Origin: Sphingobacterium sp. SRCM116780
GTDB lineage: Bacteria > Bacteroidota > Bacteroidia > Sphingobacteriales > Sphingobacteriaceae
Reading direction: 5' to 3'
NCBI RefSeq assembly: GCF_021442025.1
Contig: NZ_CP090446.1
Span: 248,001 to 312,000 of the forward strand
DNA length: 64,000 nucleotides
The position numbers and the translations under genes were made by a program. The notes beneath the pieces were generated by a model. It saw nothing but the letters and a program-made list of their open reading frames with translations. It made no database searches and was not told the origin of the DNA. Below, in pieces: positions 45,014 through 54,600 of this stretch. How positions within the stretch are numbered: position 1 is the first letter of the stretch; each line of letters starts with the position of its first letter.

Positions 45014-45049
45014 GGACTTTAAAGGACTTGCATGGACTTCCAAGGACTT
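45014..45049 (+). repeat. GGACTT at exact 10-base period, four copies
   Basis: GGACTT starts at 45014, 45024, 45034 and 45044, so the copies fall on nearly one face of the helix. The intervening four bases vary. Confidence 0.8.
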
Positions 45050-45126
45050 TTGCTTGTAAGATATACTGAAGGATTTAGCTGTCTGAAAGTACAAAACCGG
45101 ACCATACGGAACTGTTGAGGATACTT

Positions 45127-45544
45127 TTAAGCATACAGTTTACCATCCAACTGAAAGAAAAGCCCTAAAAGATGGAAACTGATGGGATAGTTATCCAAAT
45201 ATTCCCTTTTAAAAAAAACGAATTCCTTAGTCATCCGAGCGCGCTGAGGAATCAGGTTCCAGTCCCTGGTAATGATCTTCCCGTTTTCCAGAACCGTCCA
45301 GCTTTTTCGTCTAATTATGAATGGTAACTTTCTGAACCCAGAATAGGAAAGTCCTTGATCTGTGAAGAGGGCAGAAAACCTTTTGATTCCAATTCGACAT
45401 TTTCATATCCGGATGGAACAATATTTTTTTCATCAAGATGGATGTGGAGCTCTTTGTCCTGCTGGACAACTTCCATAATATCGAAATAACCCAATAGCCC
45501 TTCGGTATCAATAAAGTCAAAAGTTTACATTCGGTGTCTTGCAA
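45127..45544 (-). pseudogene. decayed ISAon1-type transposase N-terminal region
   Basis: Translated across frames, the minus strand reads as the short N-terminal protein of ISAon1-family elements. One frame gives MQDTECKLLT. A second gives FIDTEGLLGYFDIMEVVQ, LHIHLDEKNIVPSGYENVEL and ESKGFLPSSQIKDFPILGSE. A third gives IRRKSWTVLENGKIITRDWN, LIPQRARMTKEFVFF and a tail to the stop at 45127. At least two frameshifts are needed to join them. No DDE catalytic part and no terminal inverted repeats were found nearby, so this is an old remnant. Confidence 0.72.
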
Positions 45545-46145
45545 TATATATTCTTTGATGAAGCTAAATTAAGAATTATTTAAATATCTCCCAACAATTT
45601 CACCTGATCCTAAACTCATTCTTGACGATAACCAAATTACAAAAGATCTAAGTAGTTACAGATATTACATAAGATATATCGTTGAAGTTTATTTCATAAT
45701 GGAATTATACCATATTAGGAGCACTTTCTCATAACAAAATAGTTTATCCATGTGTAGAACAGACTCAAAATATTGTCATTCTCAGTATTGATTTATCATA
45801 TTTTTTTAAAAAAATCATAAATTATTTTATATATAAATAAAATAATTATATATTTAACCCAGCTATTATTAACTGGTCAACACTAATTTTTTCGAATATC
45901 ATTCTTTTTCAATTGCTGTCATAAAGACATTGAACTCTTGGTTTATTTATATTTATTGAAACGTTATTGTTGTTAAGCCAAATAATAAACAAAAATTCTT
46001 CATTATAGATTTTTGAAGATCTTCTGATCAAAAGAACACCAATTTGCATCATTCTCCTTTATATTTCAGGAGCTATGAAATTAAACAGCAAATATGAAAA
46101 CTAGACTGGGCGGATTCTATTCGAATATGCAACGTTCAGGTATAT

Positions 46146-49100
46146 ATGTTATTATTATTATTTATGAGGATTATAGTTTTTTTACTTCTACTCTTTTGGT
46201 CCCATTTAGCTGGAGCCCAGGCCACTGACGTTAAACCTAAATTAGAAAGCCCAAATGTGGCCAGTTTGGGAAAGTTTGGAGAAATCCCAGTATCATTATT
46301 TACTGGAACACCAGATATTTCCTTGCCTTTATTCTCAATTGGTCATAAAGATTTTCAATTTCCCCTGAATTTAAAGTATCATCCGTCGAACATCAAACCT
46401 AATCAACGAAGTGGTTGGGTAGGATTGGGCTGGAGTCTTGGGTCTCCAACAATAACTAGAGAAGTGAAGGGATTTCCGGATGAGTTTGATATCGTAGGAG
46501 GAACCAAAATAGGATATTATTACAATAGATATCTATTAGGAACGGATTGGGCAAGCTATGCAACAAATAATTCGAATACTACAGATATCCATTCTAAGGA
46601 TCTAGAGCCAGATATTTTTCACTTTAGTGTTATGGGAATTCAAGGGACATTTTTCCTTGATCAAAATGGAACATGGAAAGTTCAGAGTGATCAATTTGTT
46701 TCGGTCGAATTGGACAGATCAGTTCCCCTTTTTGTAGATCCGTCGATAAAATCTGGTTTTATTGAATCGAGTGGTTCTGTTTCCAAAACGTTCAATAGAT
46801 TTATATTAACAGACCACTATGGAAATAAGTATATTTTTGGAGGGCAAAATGCTACCGAGTATGGGGGAGATCTCACTGGGCAAACTTCAAGGTCAATAGG
46901 GTATCTTCTACGAGCGACCGCATGGCACCTTGTAGAAGCAGTTTCAGGTACGTCAGGAGAAAAGATAATCTTTGAATATGAAAGAGGTCCTTTTGTGACT
47001 AATTTATTCAGGTTTGGAAGCTACAATTACATGACCAATAACTCATTAGGCTGTAGTAGCACTTCAAGCTATGATATGCATATAGGAGGGGGCTTTATAT
47101 CTCCAGTGTATCTGAATAAGATAAAATATGGTTACCAAGAAATAAGTTTTCAATATTCCATATCAAATGAACTGAACTATACCGCATCTCAATATGGTAG
47201 CCTAGACTTTACGGGGCACAACAGTGGTACTATTTCAGCACTGGAATATATTACTAAATACTCGGATGTAAATTACTATCTGAAACACAACATCAGTCTG
47301 GCAAATTATTATGATCGGGTCTTATGGTTGAAACTGGATGGAATCAGCTTTAAGATAAAAGATAAACCGATAAAATCTATTGCCCTAAATTATAATAATA
47401 AGTCCACTGAAAGATTATTTTTGTCTTCTTTACAGATCAGCTCATCTGAAAGTGGAGAAAAGATGAATTATAGGTTCAGCTATAAAGACAGTTTGACTAT
47501 GCCAACCTATTTGCAGGATTATACAGATCATTGGGGATTCGGAAATGGAATAAATTCACCCGCTTTGTTTTCTCCAACAGCAGTTGATGGTCAAAAAGCA
47601 CCATCGCTAACCAATGCATTAAAAGGTGTTTTGGATACGATCTGTTTTCCAACTGGGGGTAAGACGGCATTTGATTATGAGCTTGGGGATTATTCAAAAG
47701 TTGTGAATCGATTGAACCGTAAGATATTGACCGACGAGAATGGTATCGGCGGGATTCGGATCAAGAAAATAACTTCATATGTACATAATAATGTTGTTGC
47801 AAGTCAAAAGGAATTCAAGTATCAAAAAAATTATTTTTCGAAACCCCAGACTTCTTCAGGTATATTGAATAATAAACCCCGATATAATTTTGTTATCGTC
47901 AATGGAAAAGATTACGAGAATAGATCTTTCAGCATGTCTTCTTATAAAACCTCATCAATGGACGATCTGACAGATAACAACGGCATTGCTATCGGATATT
48001 CTGAAGTTACCGAAATCTCCATTAATGGTAAGGACACCACCTTTATCAATCGGGTTTTTACAAATCATGACAATGGATTTACAGATGATGCCCCTACTAA
48101 GGTTTATAACGGAGATTTTCTTAGTAACATTTCTGTAAATTCAAGATCTTTTGAAAGAGGAAGAGAATTGAAAACCATCTTTTACAATAACAAACGAAAA
48201 CCAGTAAAAGCAAAAGAGAATATCTGGATCAGTAAATTTTCACAAGATAGTTCCAGTCGTGCCATTTCATATAATAGCTTTGATGTGGGATTGGCATGTA
48301 GGTCGACTGGTTTTTTTGAGACTTCAATTTCTTATCTAAACTTCTATTATCCCGTGATCCTGAAAAGGAGTATCGATACTCTCTATTCTGATGGGGACAA
48401 GATAATTAATGCTGTAGATTATGAATACAGTAATTATTTTAGACTGACTAAAAAGAAAATCTGGAAAAACAGTAAAAATAAAAATAGCGAGGTTTTATAC
48501 ACCTATCCCTATGACTTGGCAAAACTTGGTGGGCAATCTGTCTTCACCTTAATGAGAGCAGAGAAATTTTTGAATTTTCCAATTGAAACTATTGAGAAAG
48601 AGGATGGCAAGGTTATCAGTGCCGAACTTATTGATTATGTTCAGAGGAAAGGCAGATTTGTTCCCAATAAATATTATGGACTGAAATTAGCCTCTCCTCT
48701 ATCAGCTATAGATACTGCTGTAATTAATGCCCAAGGAGGTCTGGTATTTGACTCGAATTATTCTCTTGATAATGAAGTGTCCCTTTCAGATGACTTTGGG
48801 AATCCAGAGGAAGTAAGGATGAAAAGTGAAGCAATGCTATCCTATCAATGGGGAAATAATGGACAATCCCCCGTTGCAATGGTCAGGAATGCATCAAACG
48901 CTCAGTATGAAGATAAAGTCTATGATGATTATCTCTCTATTTCTGTACCTCTAAATGGAAGTCAGAGCGCGGTTTTTACAAAGAATTCGAATGGACCGAC
49001 TTCTGTACAAATTTTGTCAGGTTCTTTCACCGAAACCAATATGACAGTATATGTCACCTACAAAATTTCTGGACCTGTAGAAGTTGGTGGTACTTTCTGC

Positions 49101-49703
49101 CTGAGCAATAATGTTGGAAGTTCCTGTCATCCTAGCAATCTGAACAATAGTAAAATTAATATTAATGACCTGCCTATGGGAAACTACACAGTTTCTGCTT
49201 CAGTCACTTATACTGGAAGCAATCCAAATGCTAGTGTTCTTTTGCGTGTTATCTATCCTAAGCAATATTCTACTAAAATTGCTGATAAGGAATTTTTTTA
49301 TGAAGGATTTGAAGAGTCATCCGCTGGAGTTATGTCTCTTTCTGCAATTGGTGAAAAGTATTATTCGGGTGACTACACAGTCCCTTTTATCATGCCTAAC
49401 AATAAACTTTATAAGATTGATTACCGATATATTTCAAATGGAAGTTTATTTTATATCAGCAAAAACTATACAAATAATATGATTCTTTCCGAAGGAGATG
49501 CAATCGATGAAGTGAGGATATACCCACAGGGGGCAGAAATGCTAACTTTTACATACGATTCTTTTGGCAGTATGACAAGCAAGACAGATGGGAAAGGTAT
49601 TACGGAGTTTTACAGATATGATGGTCTGCAAAGATTAAAGGAAGTATTGAACAAAGATAGAAGTATTATAAAGTCTTTCGACTATCATTATAGAGCGAAA
49701 TAA
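46146..49703 (+). CDS. large exported RHS/YD-repeat-type protein (first of pair)
   Basis: A 1185-residue protein with a Sec signal peptide; the ATG at 46164 (MRIIVFLLLLFWSHLAGAQ) gives a more typical signal and may be the true start. The N-terminal part (LGKFGEIPVSLFTGTPDISLP, then WVGLGWSLG) is the Bacteroidota-type SpvB/TcB-like opening seen in secreted YD-repeat proteins. The extreme C-terminus has clear YD repeats (FTYDSFGSMTSKTDGKG, FYRYDGLQRLKEVLN). It lacks the RHS core and a toxin tip. Together with the next gene it may form the two parts of an RHS shell, as in TcB/TcC pairs; that is inference. Confidence 0.75.
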   Translation: MLLLLFMRIIVFLLLLFWSHLAGAQATDVKPKLESPNVASLGKFGEIPVSLFTGTPDISLPLFSIGHKDFQFPLNLKYHPSNIKPNQRSGWVGLGWSLGSPTITREVKGFPDEFDIVGGTKIGYYYNRYLLGTDWASYATNNSNTTDIHSKDLEPDIFHFSVMGIQGTFFLDQNGTWKVQSDQFVSVELDRSVPLFVDPSIKSGFIESSGSVSKTFNRFILTDHYGNKYIFGGQNATEYGGDLTGQTSRSIGYLLRATAWHLVEAVSGTSGEKIIFEYERGPFVTNLFRFGSYNYMTNNSLGCSSTSSYDMHIGGGFISPVYLNKIKYGYQEISFQYSISNELNYTASQYGSLDFTGHNSGTISALEYITKYSDVNYYLKHNISLANYYDRVLWLKLDGISFKIKDKPIKSIALNYNNKSTERLFLSSLQISSSESGEKMNYRFSYKDSLTMPTYLQDYTDHWGFGNGINSPALFSPTAVDGQKAPSLTNALKGVLDTICFPTGGKTAFDYELGDYSKVVNRLNRKILTDENGIGGIRIKKITSYVHNNVVASQKEFKYQKNYFSKPQTSSGILNNKPRYNFVIVNGKDYENRSFSMSSYKTSSMDDLTDNNGIAIGYSEVTEISINGKDTTFINRVFTNHDNGFTDDAPTKVYNGDFLSNISVNSRSFERGRELKTIFYNNKRKPVKAKENIWISKFSQDSSSRAISYNSFDVGLACRSTGFFETSISYLNFYYPVILKRSIDTLYSDGDKIINAVDYEYSNYFRLTKKKIWKNSKNKNSEVLYTYPYDLAKLGGQSVFTLMRAEKFLNFPIETIEKEDGKVISAELIDYVQRKGRFVPNKYYGLKLASPLSAIDTAVINAQGGLVFDSNYSLDNEVSLSDDFGNPEEVRMKSEAMLSYQWGNNGQSPVAMVRNASNAQYEDKVYDDYLSISVPLNGSQSAVFTKNSNGPTSVQILSGSFTETNMTVYVTYKISGPVEVGGTFCLSNNVGSSCHPSNLNNSKININDLPMGNYTVSASVTYTGSNPNASVLLRVIYPKQYSTKIADKEFFYEGFEESSAGVMSLSAIGEKYYSGDYTVPFIMPNNKLYKIDYRYISNGSLFYISKNYTNNMILSEGDAIDEVRIYPQGAEMLTFTYDSFGSMTSKTDGKGITEFYRYDGLQRLKEVLNKDRSIIKSFDYHYRAK

Positions 49704-49791
49704 CTTTTGTGCTTAATCATTAGATTTAATACAAATAAATAATAACCAAGATAAAGTTAATAATGGGTATAAAAGCCTAAAATAGAAGAGT

Positions 49792-52700
49792 ATGCGCCAA
49801 TTATGTTTTTTAGTTTTTACCTTTTGCTATATTTCAATAAGTCAATCATTTGGTCAGGACATAGCACTGAAGACTTATAGCGGTCAGAACGAGATCTCTG
49901 CTACTAGAAGTATCGTGCTGGAATCTGGATTTTACATCGCTTCAGGTCAAAATGTGAGGATCTTCATCAGTAGCCTAGCCCCTCAGGCTCTAAATTCTAC
50001 ACCGAGTGTTGATCAGAACTATACCATTACCAATATATATAGGAAACCTTATAATACTCGCCTAACAAGCCCCACCACAGATGATCAGATTCAACAGATC
50101 GATTATTTTGATGGATTGGGAAGGAAAGTTCAATCAATTTCTACCAAAGGAAGCCCAACAAAAAGGGATGTTGTTCAGTATGTTGAGTATGATGGTTTTG
50201 GTAGGGAAAGTATGAAATATCTTCCCTACGCTGAACAAACAAGCAATGACGGCAGTTACAAAGCTGTTGCCAAAATCAATCAGGCCAACTTTTATAAGAG
50301 CACAGGCTGGGATAGTCATGTTAAGAAAACCGATCAGCCTTTTGCTGTTACCATTTTTGAGAACAGCTCTTTGAACCGTGTGCAGGAACAGGGGGCACCT
50401 GGAGCAGCATGGCAACCATTGGCTGTAGCAGGGACAGGGCATACATTGAAAACTACTTATGGCACGAATGCCACTACAGGACTCGATGTAGTCAAATTAT
50501 GGACAGTTGGGACAAACGGAGCTTCTGGTACGACCAATTACGCAGCAGGCAAACTCTACCGGACTACGCTCAGAGATGAGAATGCAGTTAATATCACTAC
50601 CCGTACCGGATCAGTGGATGAATACAAGGATCTTGAAGGACGAGTAGTGCTCAAACGAGTCTGGGAAACAGAGACCAAAGCGCTGAATACCTATTATGTC
50701 TATGATGATTTTGGTGAACTTTCCTATGCGATTCCACCAGCAGTGACTGCATCAAGTTTTACAGAACTGGTGACCGATCCTAATTTTGACAAATACATTT
50801 ACGCCTATAAATACGATAAAGGAAGAAGGCTGATCAAGAAAAAGATCCCGGGTAAAGGTTGGGAATATTTGGTTTACAATAAAAATGATCAATTAGTGCT
50901 CAGCCAAGATAGTCTACAGCGTGTCCGTAAGGAGTGGATCTATAACCGTTATGATGCCTTTGGACGTATTACTTCTACCGGACTCTACACCAATACGGTG
51001 AAGACGACGTTAAATGACATGCAGACATTGGTCAATACTGACTCAGGACCATTGTGGGAAACGCGTATAGGAGCTGATTATCCTGCTCTTGCGACGACCT
51101 TTCCGATAACAGGTACAGGGATTACAATCATACCGCATGTCATCAATTATTACGATGATTACAGTTTCACAGGGGCAACCACGCTTCCTGCGACCATCAC
51201 TACGCAGAGCCAGAGGGTACAATCATTACGGACAGGAACCAAAGTGTACAAAATTGATGGAACGCTGCCACTGTTAACCGTTCTATACTATGATGATTAT
51301 AGCAGGGTGGCACAGACAGCTTCTGCCAATCATCTAGACGGCAAAGATTATACTACCAATACTTATAGTTTCATGGGTGAACTGGAGACTAGTACACGAG
51401 TGCATACCCCAAAAACAGGAACTGCGACTACGATCCTGACGAAAAATGAATACGACCATGTTGGAAGATTGGTCAGCACAAAAGAGAAGATTGGTACACA
51501 GGCAGAGGTAATATTGGCTTCTAACGACTATAATGAAATTGGTCAGCTGAAGAACACTGCCGTAGGTAAGGCAGGGGCGGAGACAACCTTTATCAATACC
51601 ATCTCCTTCAGCTATAATGAGCGAGGATGGTTAACGAAGAGCAGTTCACCGAAGTTCAGTCAGCAGCTGAAGTACCAGGATGGTGTCAATCCGCAGTGGA
51701 ACGGCAACATCAGCCAGCAGCTCTGGGGGGATGATGATGCGGCGACTCTACCGAATACGTTCAGTTATCAATACGACAAGCTCAATCGGCTATTGAGTGG
51801 AGTAAGTACTCCGACAGGAGCTACGAGCATGTCTGAGGTAATTACGTATGATGATCTTGGTATGGGCAATATCAAGACATTGAAGCGCGATACTTCGACT
51901 GTTACAACCTACACTTATAATGGTAATAAGCTAACTGATCTAACAGGTGGGGTTAAAGGTACCTATACCTATGATGGTAATGGAAATGCGACCAAAGATA
52001 GGACAGATATGATCTTCACCTATAACTATCTTAACTTACCACAGAGTGCTTCAAAAACGGGTACCGCAGTAACTTATCTGTATGATGCCACAGGTACCAA
52101 GCTCAAGAAGACAGCTAAGGTAGGCACAACTACGGTAATCACTACCACGAGAGATTATGTAGATGGCATCGAGTACAATGGCGCCGATATCGATATCATC
52201 CACAATGGGGTGGGTTATGCACTTAAGAGTGGCGCAAATTATATCTATCATTACAACCTGACCGATCATCTAGGTAATGCTCGGACTACGCTCAAACGAG
52301 GAAGTACAGCGACAGGAGTAGATGTATTGCAACGTGACAACTATTATCCATTTGGAAAGCAAAAGGTTGTCGCAGGTGGAAATAATAAGTATCTTTATAA
52401 TGGCAAAGAAATTCAGGGCGAGCTTGGAGGTCAGTACGATTACGGGGCAAGGTTCTATGATGCAGAGATCGGTAGGTGGAATGTGATGGATCCGATGGCA
52501 GAACGAATGCGTAGACATTCGCCTTACAATTACGCATTTAATAATCCGATAAGGTTTATAGATCCTGATGGAATGGCTCCAATGTATAATTGGGAGGAGC
52601 ATGATAAGGGTAATAAGGGCGTATATACAGATGATGAAAGCGGAGAGAATGTCTCCTTTGCCCAAACAATGGAATATTATGAACAAGGAGGTAATCAGCA

Positions 52701-53235
52701 AGATCCTCCAGTAAAGGACACATCACCTCCTAACTGGTTAGACATTTGGATGTCAAACCCAACTTGGATAGAGTTTACCAAACTAATTGCAGGGCGTGAA
52801 ATTAAGAACATGGAAAATGCATTGGAAGTTTTGGAAGAGGATGGGACTATGGGGTATATTTACCAAAATATGGGTAATGCTGCTAGAGAAGAATCATTTG
52901 CTTTTGCAACTGGAGCTTACGGTCAGTTTAGTAGAAGATTGAATTTAGGCGGAAAGATATCTAAGGCAGGGTTAACCTCTGCTCAGATGGGTAGAATTAT
53001 TGGTTGGGGTGAGAAACAGAGCATTGAAGCAGTTCAACAAACTATTAATATTACTAAGAACCTTACAAAAGCACAATTACGGGGATGGGTAAAACAGGGA
53101 CTAACTAAATCTTGGGTACAGGATCAATTGAGTAAATATTCTGCTTCGCTAGCCAAGGCAGGTGATAAGTTAAAGAATACCCAGTTAGCACACAGAAAAG
53201 AAATGATGGAAAAAATATTAAACTTATGGGATTAA
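49792..53235 (+). CDS. RHS-repeat polymorphic toxin with variable C-terminal tip
   Basis: A 1147-residue exported protein: signal peptide (FLVFTFCYISISQSFGQ), a DUF6443-type N-terminal domain (IDYFDGLGRKVQSI), many YD repeats (YDDFGELSY, YDKLNRLLSG, YTYDGNGNATKD), and the RHS-associated core (DHLGNARTTL, YYPFGKQ, YDYGARFYDAEIGRWNVMDP, YNYAFNNPIRFIDPDG) ending near residue 925. The last 220 residues are a non-RHS tip of unknown family, mostly helical, ending in a basic LTKAQLRGWVKQGL/HRKEMMEKILNLW segment. The tip overlaps a SUKH gene, so it is probably a toxin. Composition drops sharply at the core/tip boundary. Confidence 0.85.
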   Translation: MRQLCFLVFTFCYISISQSFGQDIALKTYSGQNEISATRSIVLESGFYIASGQNVRIFISSLAPQALNSTPSVDQNYTITNIYRKPYNTRLTSPTTDDQIQQIDYFDGLGRKVQSISTKGSPTKRDVVQYVEYDGFGRESMKYLPYAEQTSNDGSYKAVAKINQANFYKSTGWDSHVKKTDQPFAVTIFENSSLNRVQEQGAPGAAWQPLAVAGTGHTLKTTYGTNATTGLDVVKLWTVGTNGASGTTNYAAGKLYRTTLRDENAVNITTRTGSVDEYKDLEGRVVLKRVWETETKALNTYYVYDDFGELSYAIPPAVTASSFTELVTDPNFDKYIYAYKYDKGRRLIKKKIPGKGWEYLVYNKNDQLVLSQDSLQRVRKEWIYNRYDAFGRITSTGLYTNTVKTTLNDMQTLVNTDSGPLWETRIGADYPALATTFPITGTGITIIPHVINYYDDYSFTGATTLPATITTQSQRVQSLRTGTKVYKIDGTLPLLTVLYYDDYSRVAQTASANHLDGKDYTTNTYSFMGELETSTRVHTPKTGTATTILTKNEYDHVGRLVSTKEKIGTQAEVILASNDYNEIGQLKNTAVGKAGAETTFINTISFSYNERGWLTKSSSPKFSQQLKYQDGVNPQWNGNISQQLWGDDDAATLPNTFSYQYDKLNRLLSGVSTPTGATSMSEVITYDDLGMGNIKTLKRDTSTVTTYTYNGNKLTDLTGGVKGTYTYDGNGNATKDRTDMIFTYNYLNLPQSASKTGTAVTYLYDATGTKLKKTAKVGTTTVITTTRDYVDGIEYNGADIDIIHNGVGYALKSGANYIYHYNLTDHLGNARTTLKRGSTATGVDVLQRDNYYPFGKQKVVAGGNNKYLYNGKEIQGELGGQYDYGARFYDAEIGRWNVMDPMAERMRRHSPYNYAFNNPIRFIDPDGMAPMYNWEEHDKGNKGVYTDDESGENVSFAQTMEYYEQGGNQQDPPVKDTSPPNWLDIWMSNPTWIEFTKLIAGREIKNMENALEVLEEDGTMGYIYQNMGNAAREESFAFATGAYGQFSRRLNLGGKISKAGLTSAQMGRIIGWGEKQSIEAVQQTINITKNLTKAQLRGWVKQGLTKSWVQDQLSKYSASLAKAGDKLKNTQLAHRKEMMEKILNLWD

Positions 53236-53693
53236 AAAGAATATTATTAGTAATTAATCAACTCGTTGAGTTTTGGAAAAAACAGAATATAATTATATAT
53301 ACAAAAACAAAACAAGAAATTGACAATATTGAAAAAAATAATTCTTTAATCTTGCCAAATGACTTTAAAGAATTTTATGAAAGGGTAAATGGAATGCAAA
53401 ATTTTTATCCTAATGAAATAGATGATGAAGGTTTTTTGTTTTATCCAATTGAAGCTATTATTTCTGCTGAAAAAGAAAGTGAAAAATGCGATATAAAAGA
53501 TAAGGATAAAATTTTCATATTTTCTGAATATATGCATAAGAGTTGGCTGTATGGTTTTGAGGTAAAAGAAGATGGGAGTTATTTAATAGGAATTATTCCA
53601 GATGACAAAACATTTAAACCAATTGTTAAATCACTTGAAGAGTTTCTTGAATTGTATATTGAAAACTCTTCTAAGTTGTATGATTATTCATAA
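53226..53693 (+). CDS. SUKH (SMI1/KNR4) family protein, probable immunity protein
   Basis: This 155-residue protein shows the SUKH pattern: an N-terminal helix-turn (ILPNDFKEFYERVNGMQNFY), then GFLFYPIEAIISAEKE, a central IFIFSEYMHKSWLYGFEV strand pair and C-terminal SLEEFLELYIEN. SUKH proteins are the commonest immunity proteins of polymorphic toxins. It overlaps the last 10 bases of the RHS gene, which fits co-translation of toxin and antidote. The gene is very AT-rich. Confidence 0.85.
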   Translation: MGLKRILLVINQLVEFWKKQNIIIYTKTKQEIDNIEKNNSLILPNDFKEFYERVNGMQNFYPNEIDDEGFLFYPIEAIISAEKESEKCDIKDKDKIFIFSEYMHKSWLYGFEVKEDGSYLIGIIPDDKTFKPIVKSLEEFLELYIENSSKLYDYS

Positions 53694-53929
53694 AATTTCA
53701 ATATATGAATCTTCTGTAATTAATAAAGGTTTCCTTAATCCCAATATCGCTAGACATTTTGGTTATTCTTTTGAATCAATCAGGTAGTGGCGTTTTTTTA
53801 CAGAAAATTTTAAGATAAATTTACCACGAACACTATTGATAAATCATCAATATTTATATCAATTTTCAAAAGAATAGGCAGTGAAAGTTCCAATACGAAG
53901 ATTATTGAAAAACAAACAAAAAGGATTAT

Positions 53930-54016
53930 AATAGTTTATTTTCTCAATTAGAAGAGAATGAGAAGCCATTGCTTATTTACTTTTCAGACTTGTTGAATTG
54001 GTTTTTTGCTCACTAA
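53930..54016 (+). pseudogene. C-terminal fragment of an unknown small protein
   Basis: A 28-codon stretch reads NSLFSQLEENEKPLLIYFSD then LLNWFFAH and a stop. It is protein-like in composition, but no start is in frame and upstream frames are broken. It could be the end of a lost immunity protein. Confidence 0.35.
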
Positions 54017-54029
54017 TAGTAGAATTTTG

Positions 54030-54215
54030 ATGTCTCAAAACGGACAATCTATATCTTTACATATTACTGAGATAATTGAAGTGCGTCCAGCATTGAAAGA
54101 AGAAATGAATGATAGAATTATAGATAAACAAAAGTTTACTCGATTAAAAATAAAAAATGGTGAGTATTATGTTTGTAAATTAGGGCAGGGAAAACCTTAT
54201 GAAGAAATTTACTAG
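54030..54215 (+). CDS. small hypothetical protein, uncertain
   Basis: A 61-residue frame from ATG 54030 (MSQNGQSISLHITEIIEVRP to GQGKPYEEIY). It has a plausible strand-rich composition and may be an intact small protein or another fragment. No family was recognised. It lies in the region of broken genes, so the call is weak. Confidence 0.3.
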   Translation: MSQNGQSISLHITEIIEVRPALKEEMNDRIIDKQKFTRLKIKNGEYYVCKLGQGKPYEEIY

Positions 54216-54483
54216 ATATTACATTTCATAGCGACAAACAATATTAATTGACGTCATTAAGATGGTAAGTTCATTTTATCGAGCTATATCAAATGCTGAA
54301 TTTGTACATTAGAAAGTAATATCGGTATAACATACGTGGAAAGAAATTGTTTATTTCTTCTAGTTAGACTTATTCACGATTATACTTTCAAAATTCTGAC
54401 TATGATGTACATGTTGAACTCGATATGAGCACTATGTACAGTGAATTACTTTAATAAGAGGAGTGCAATACATAGAACTATAG

Positions 54484-54600
54484 CAAATAGCAACGGATGG
54501 ACTAGTTGGGGAAACTTATTATGGAGAACTTAATATAAACATACAGTCAAATACACATATTTTTAATACTTGGATACATAGTTTTAAAGCAATACCATAA
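54484..54600 (+). pseudogene. C-terminal fragment coupled to the next gene
   Basis: A 38-codon open stretch reads GETYYGELNINIQSNTHIFN then TWIHSFKAIP and stops at TAA. The stop overlaps the next ATG as TAATG, the usual coupling of cotranslated genes. This suggests it is the 3' end of a real former gene whose 5' part has decayed. Confidence 0.4.

Larger units (their letters stand above)
44236..46145. other. 1.9 kb non-coding region with tandem repeats and transposase relic
   Basis: Between the NUMOD gene and the RHS genes I see no intact gene. It holds a weak hairpin (44254-44274, 8-bp stem, no T run), three 11-base tandem units (44605-44637), a GGACTT 10-base repeat (45014-45049), and a decayed ISAon1-type transposase fragment (45127-45544). 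The last 500 bases are strongly AT-rich and presumably contain the RHS promoter, but no exact consensus was found. Confidence 0.7.
53694..54599 (+). other. graveyard of small broken genes downstream of the RHS tip
   Basis: This 0.9 kb has no clear intact gene apart from one small uncertain frame. It contains at least two protein-like fragments ended by natural-looking stops (listed separately) and another possible fragment, FQNSDYDVHVELDMSTMYSE, around 54390-54450. The pattern is what is left when toxin/immunity cassettes are displaced downstream of an RHS tip. Confidence 0.5.

Noticed and set aside
45311-45544. 77-codon minus-strand frame as a separate gene
   Set aside because: Most of it is the wrong frame of the decayed ISAon1-type fragment; the neighbouring frame reads as the real protein.
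52270-52701. 143-codon minus-strand frame in the RHS core
   Set aside because: It lies antisense to a strongly conserved RHS core, is rich in Ile, Cys and His and has no family resemblance.
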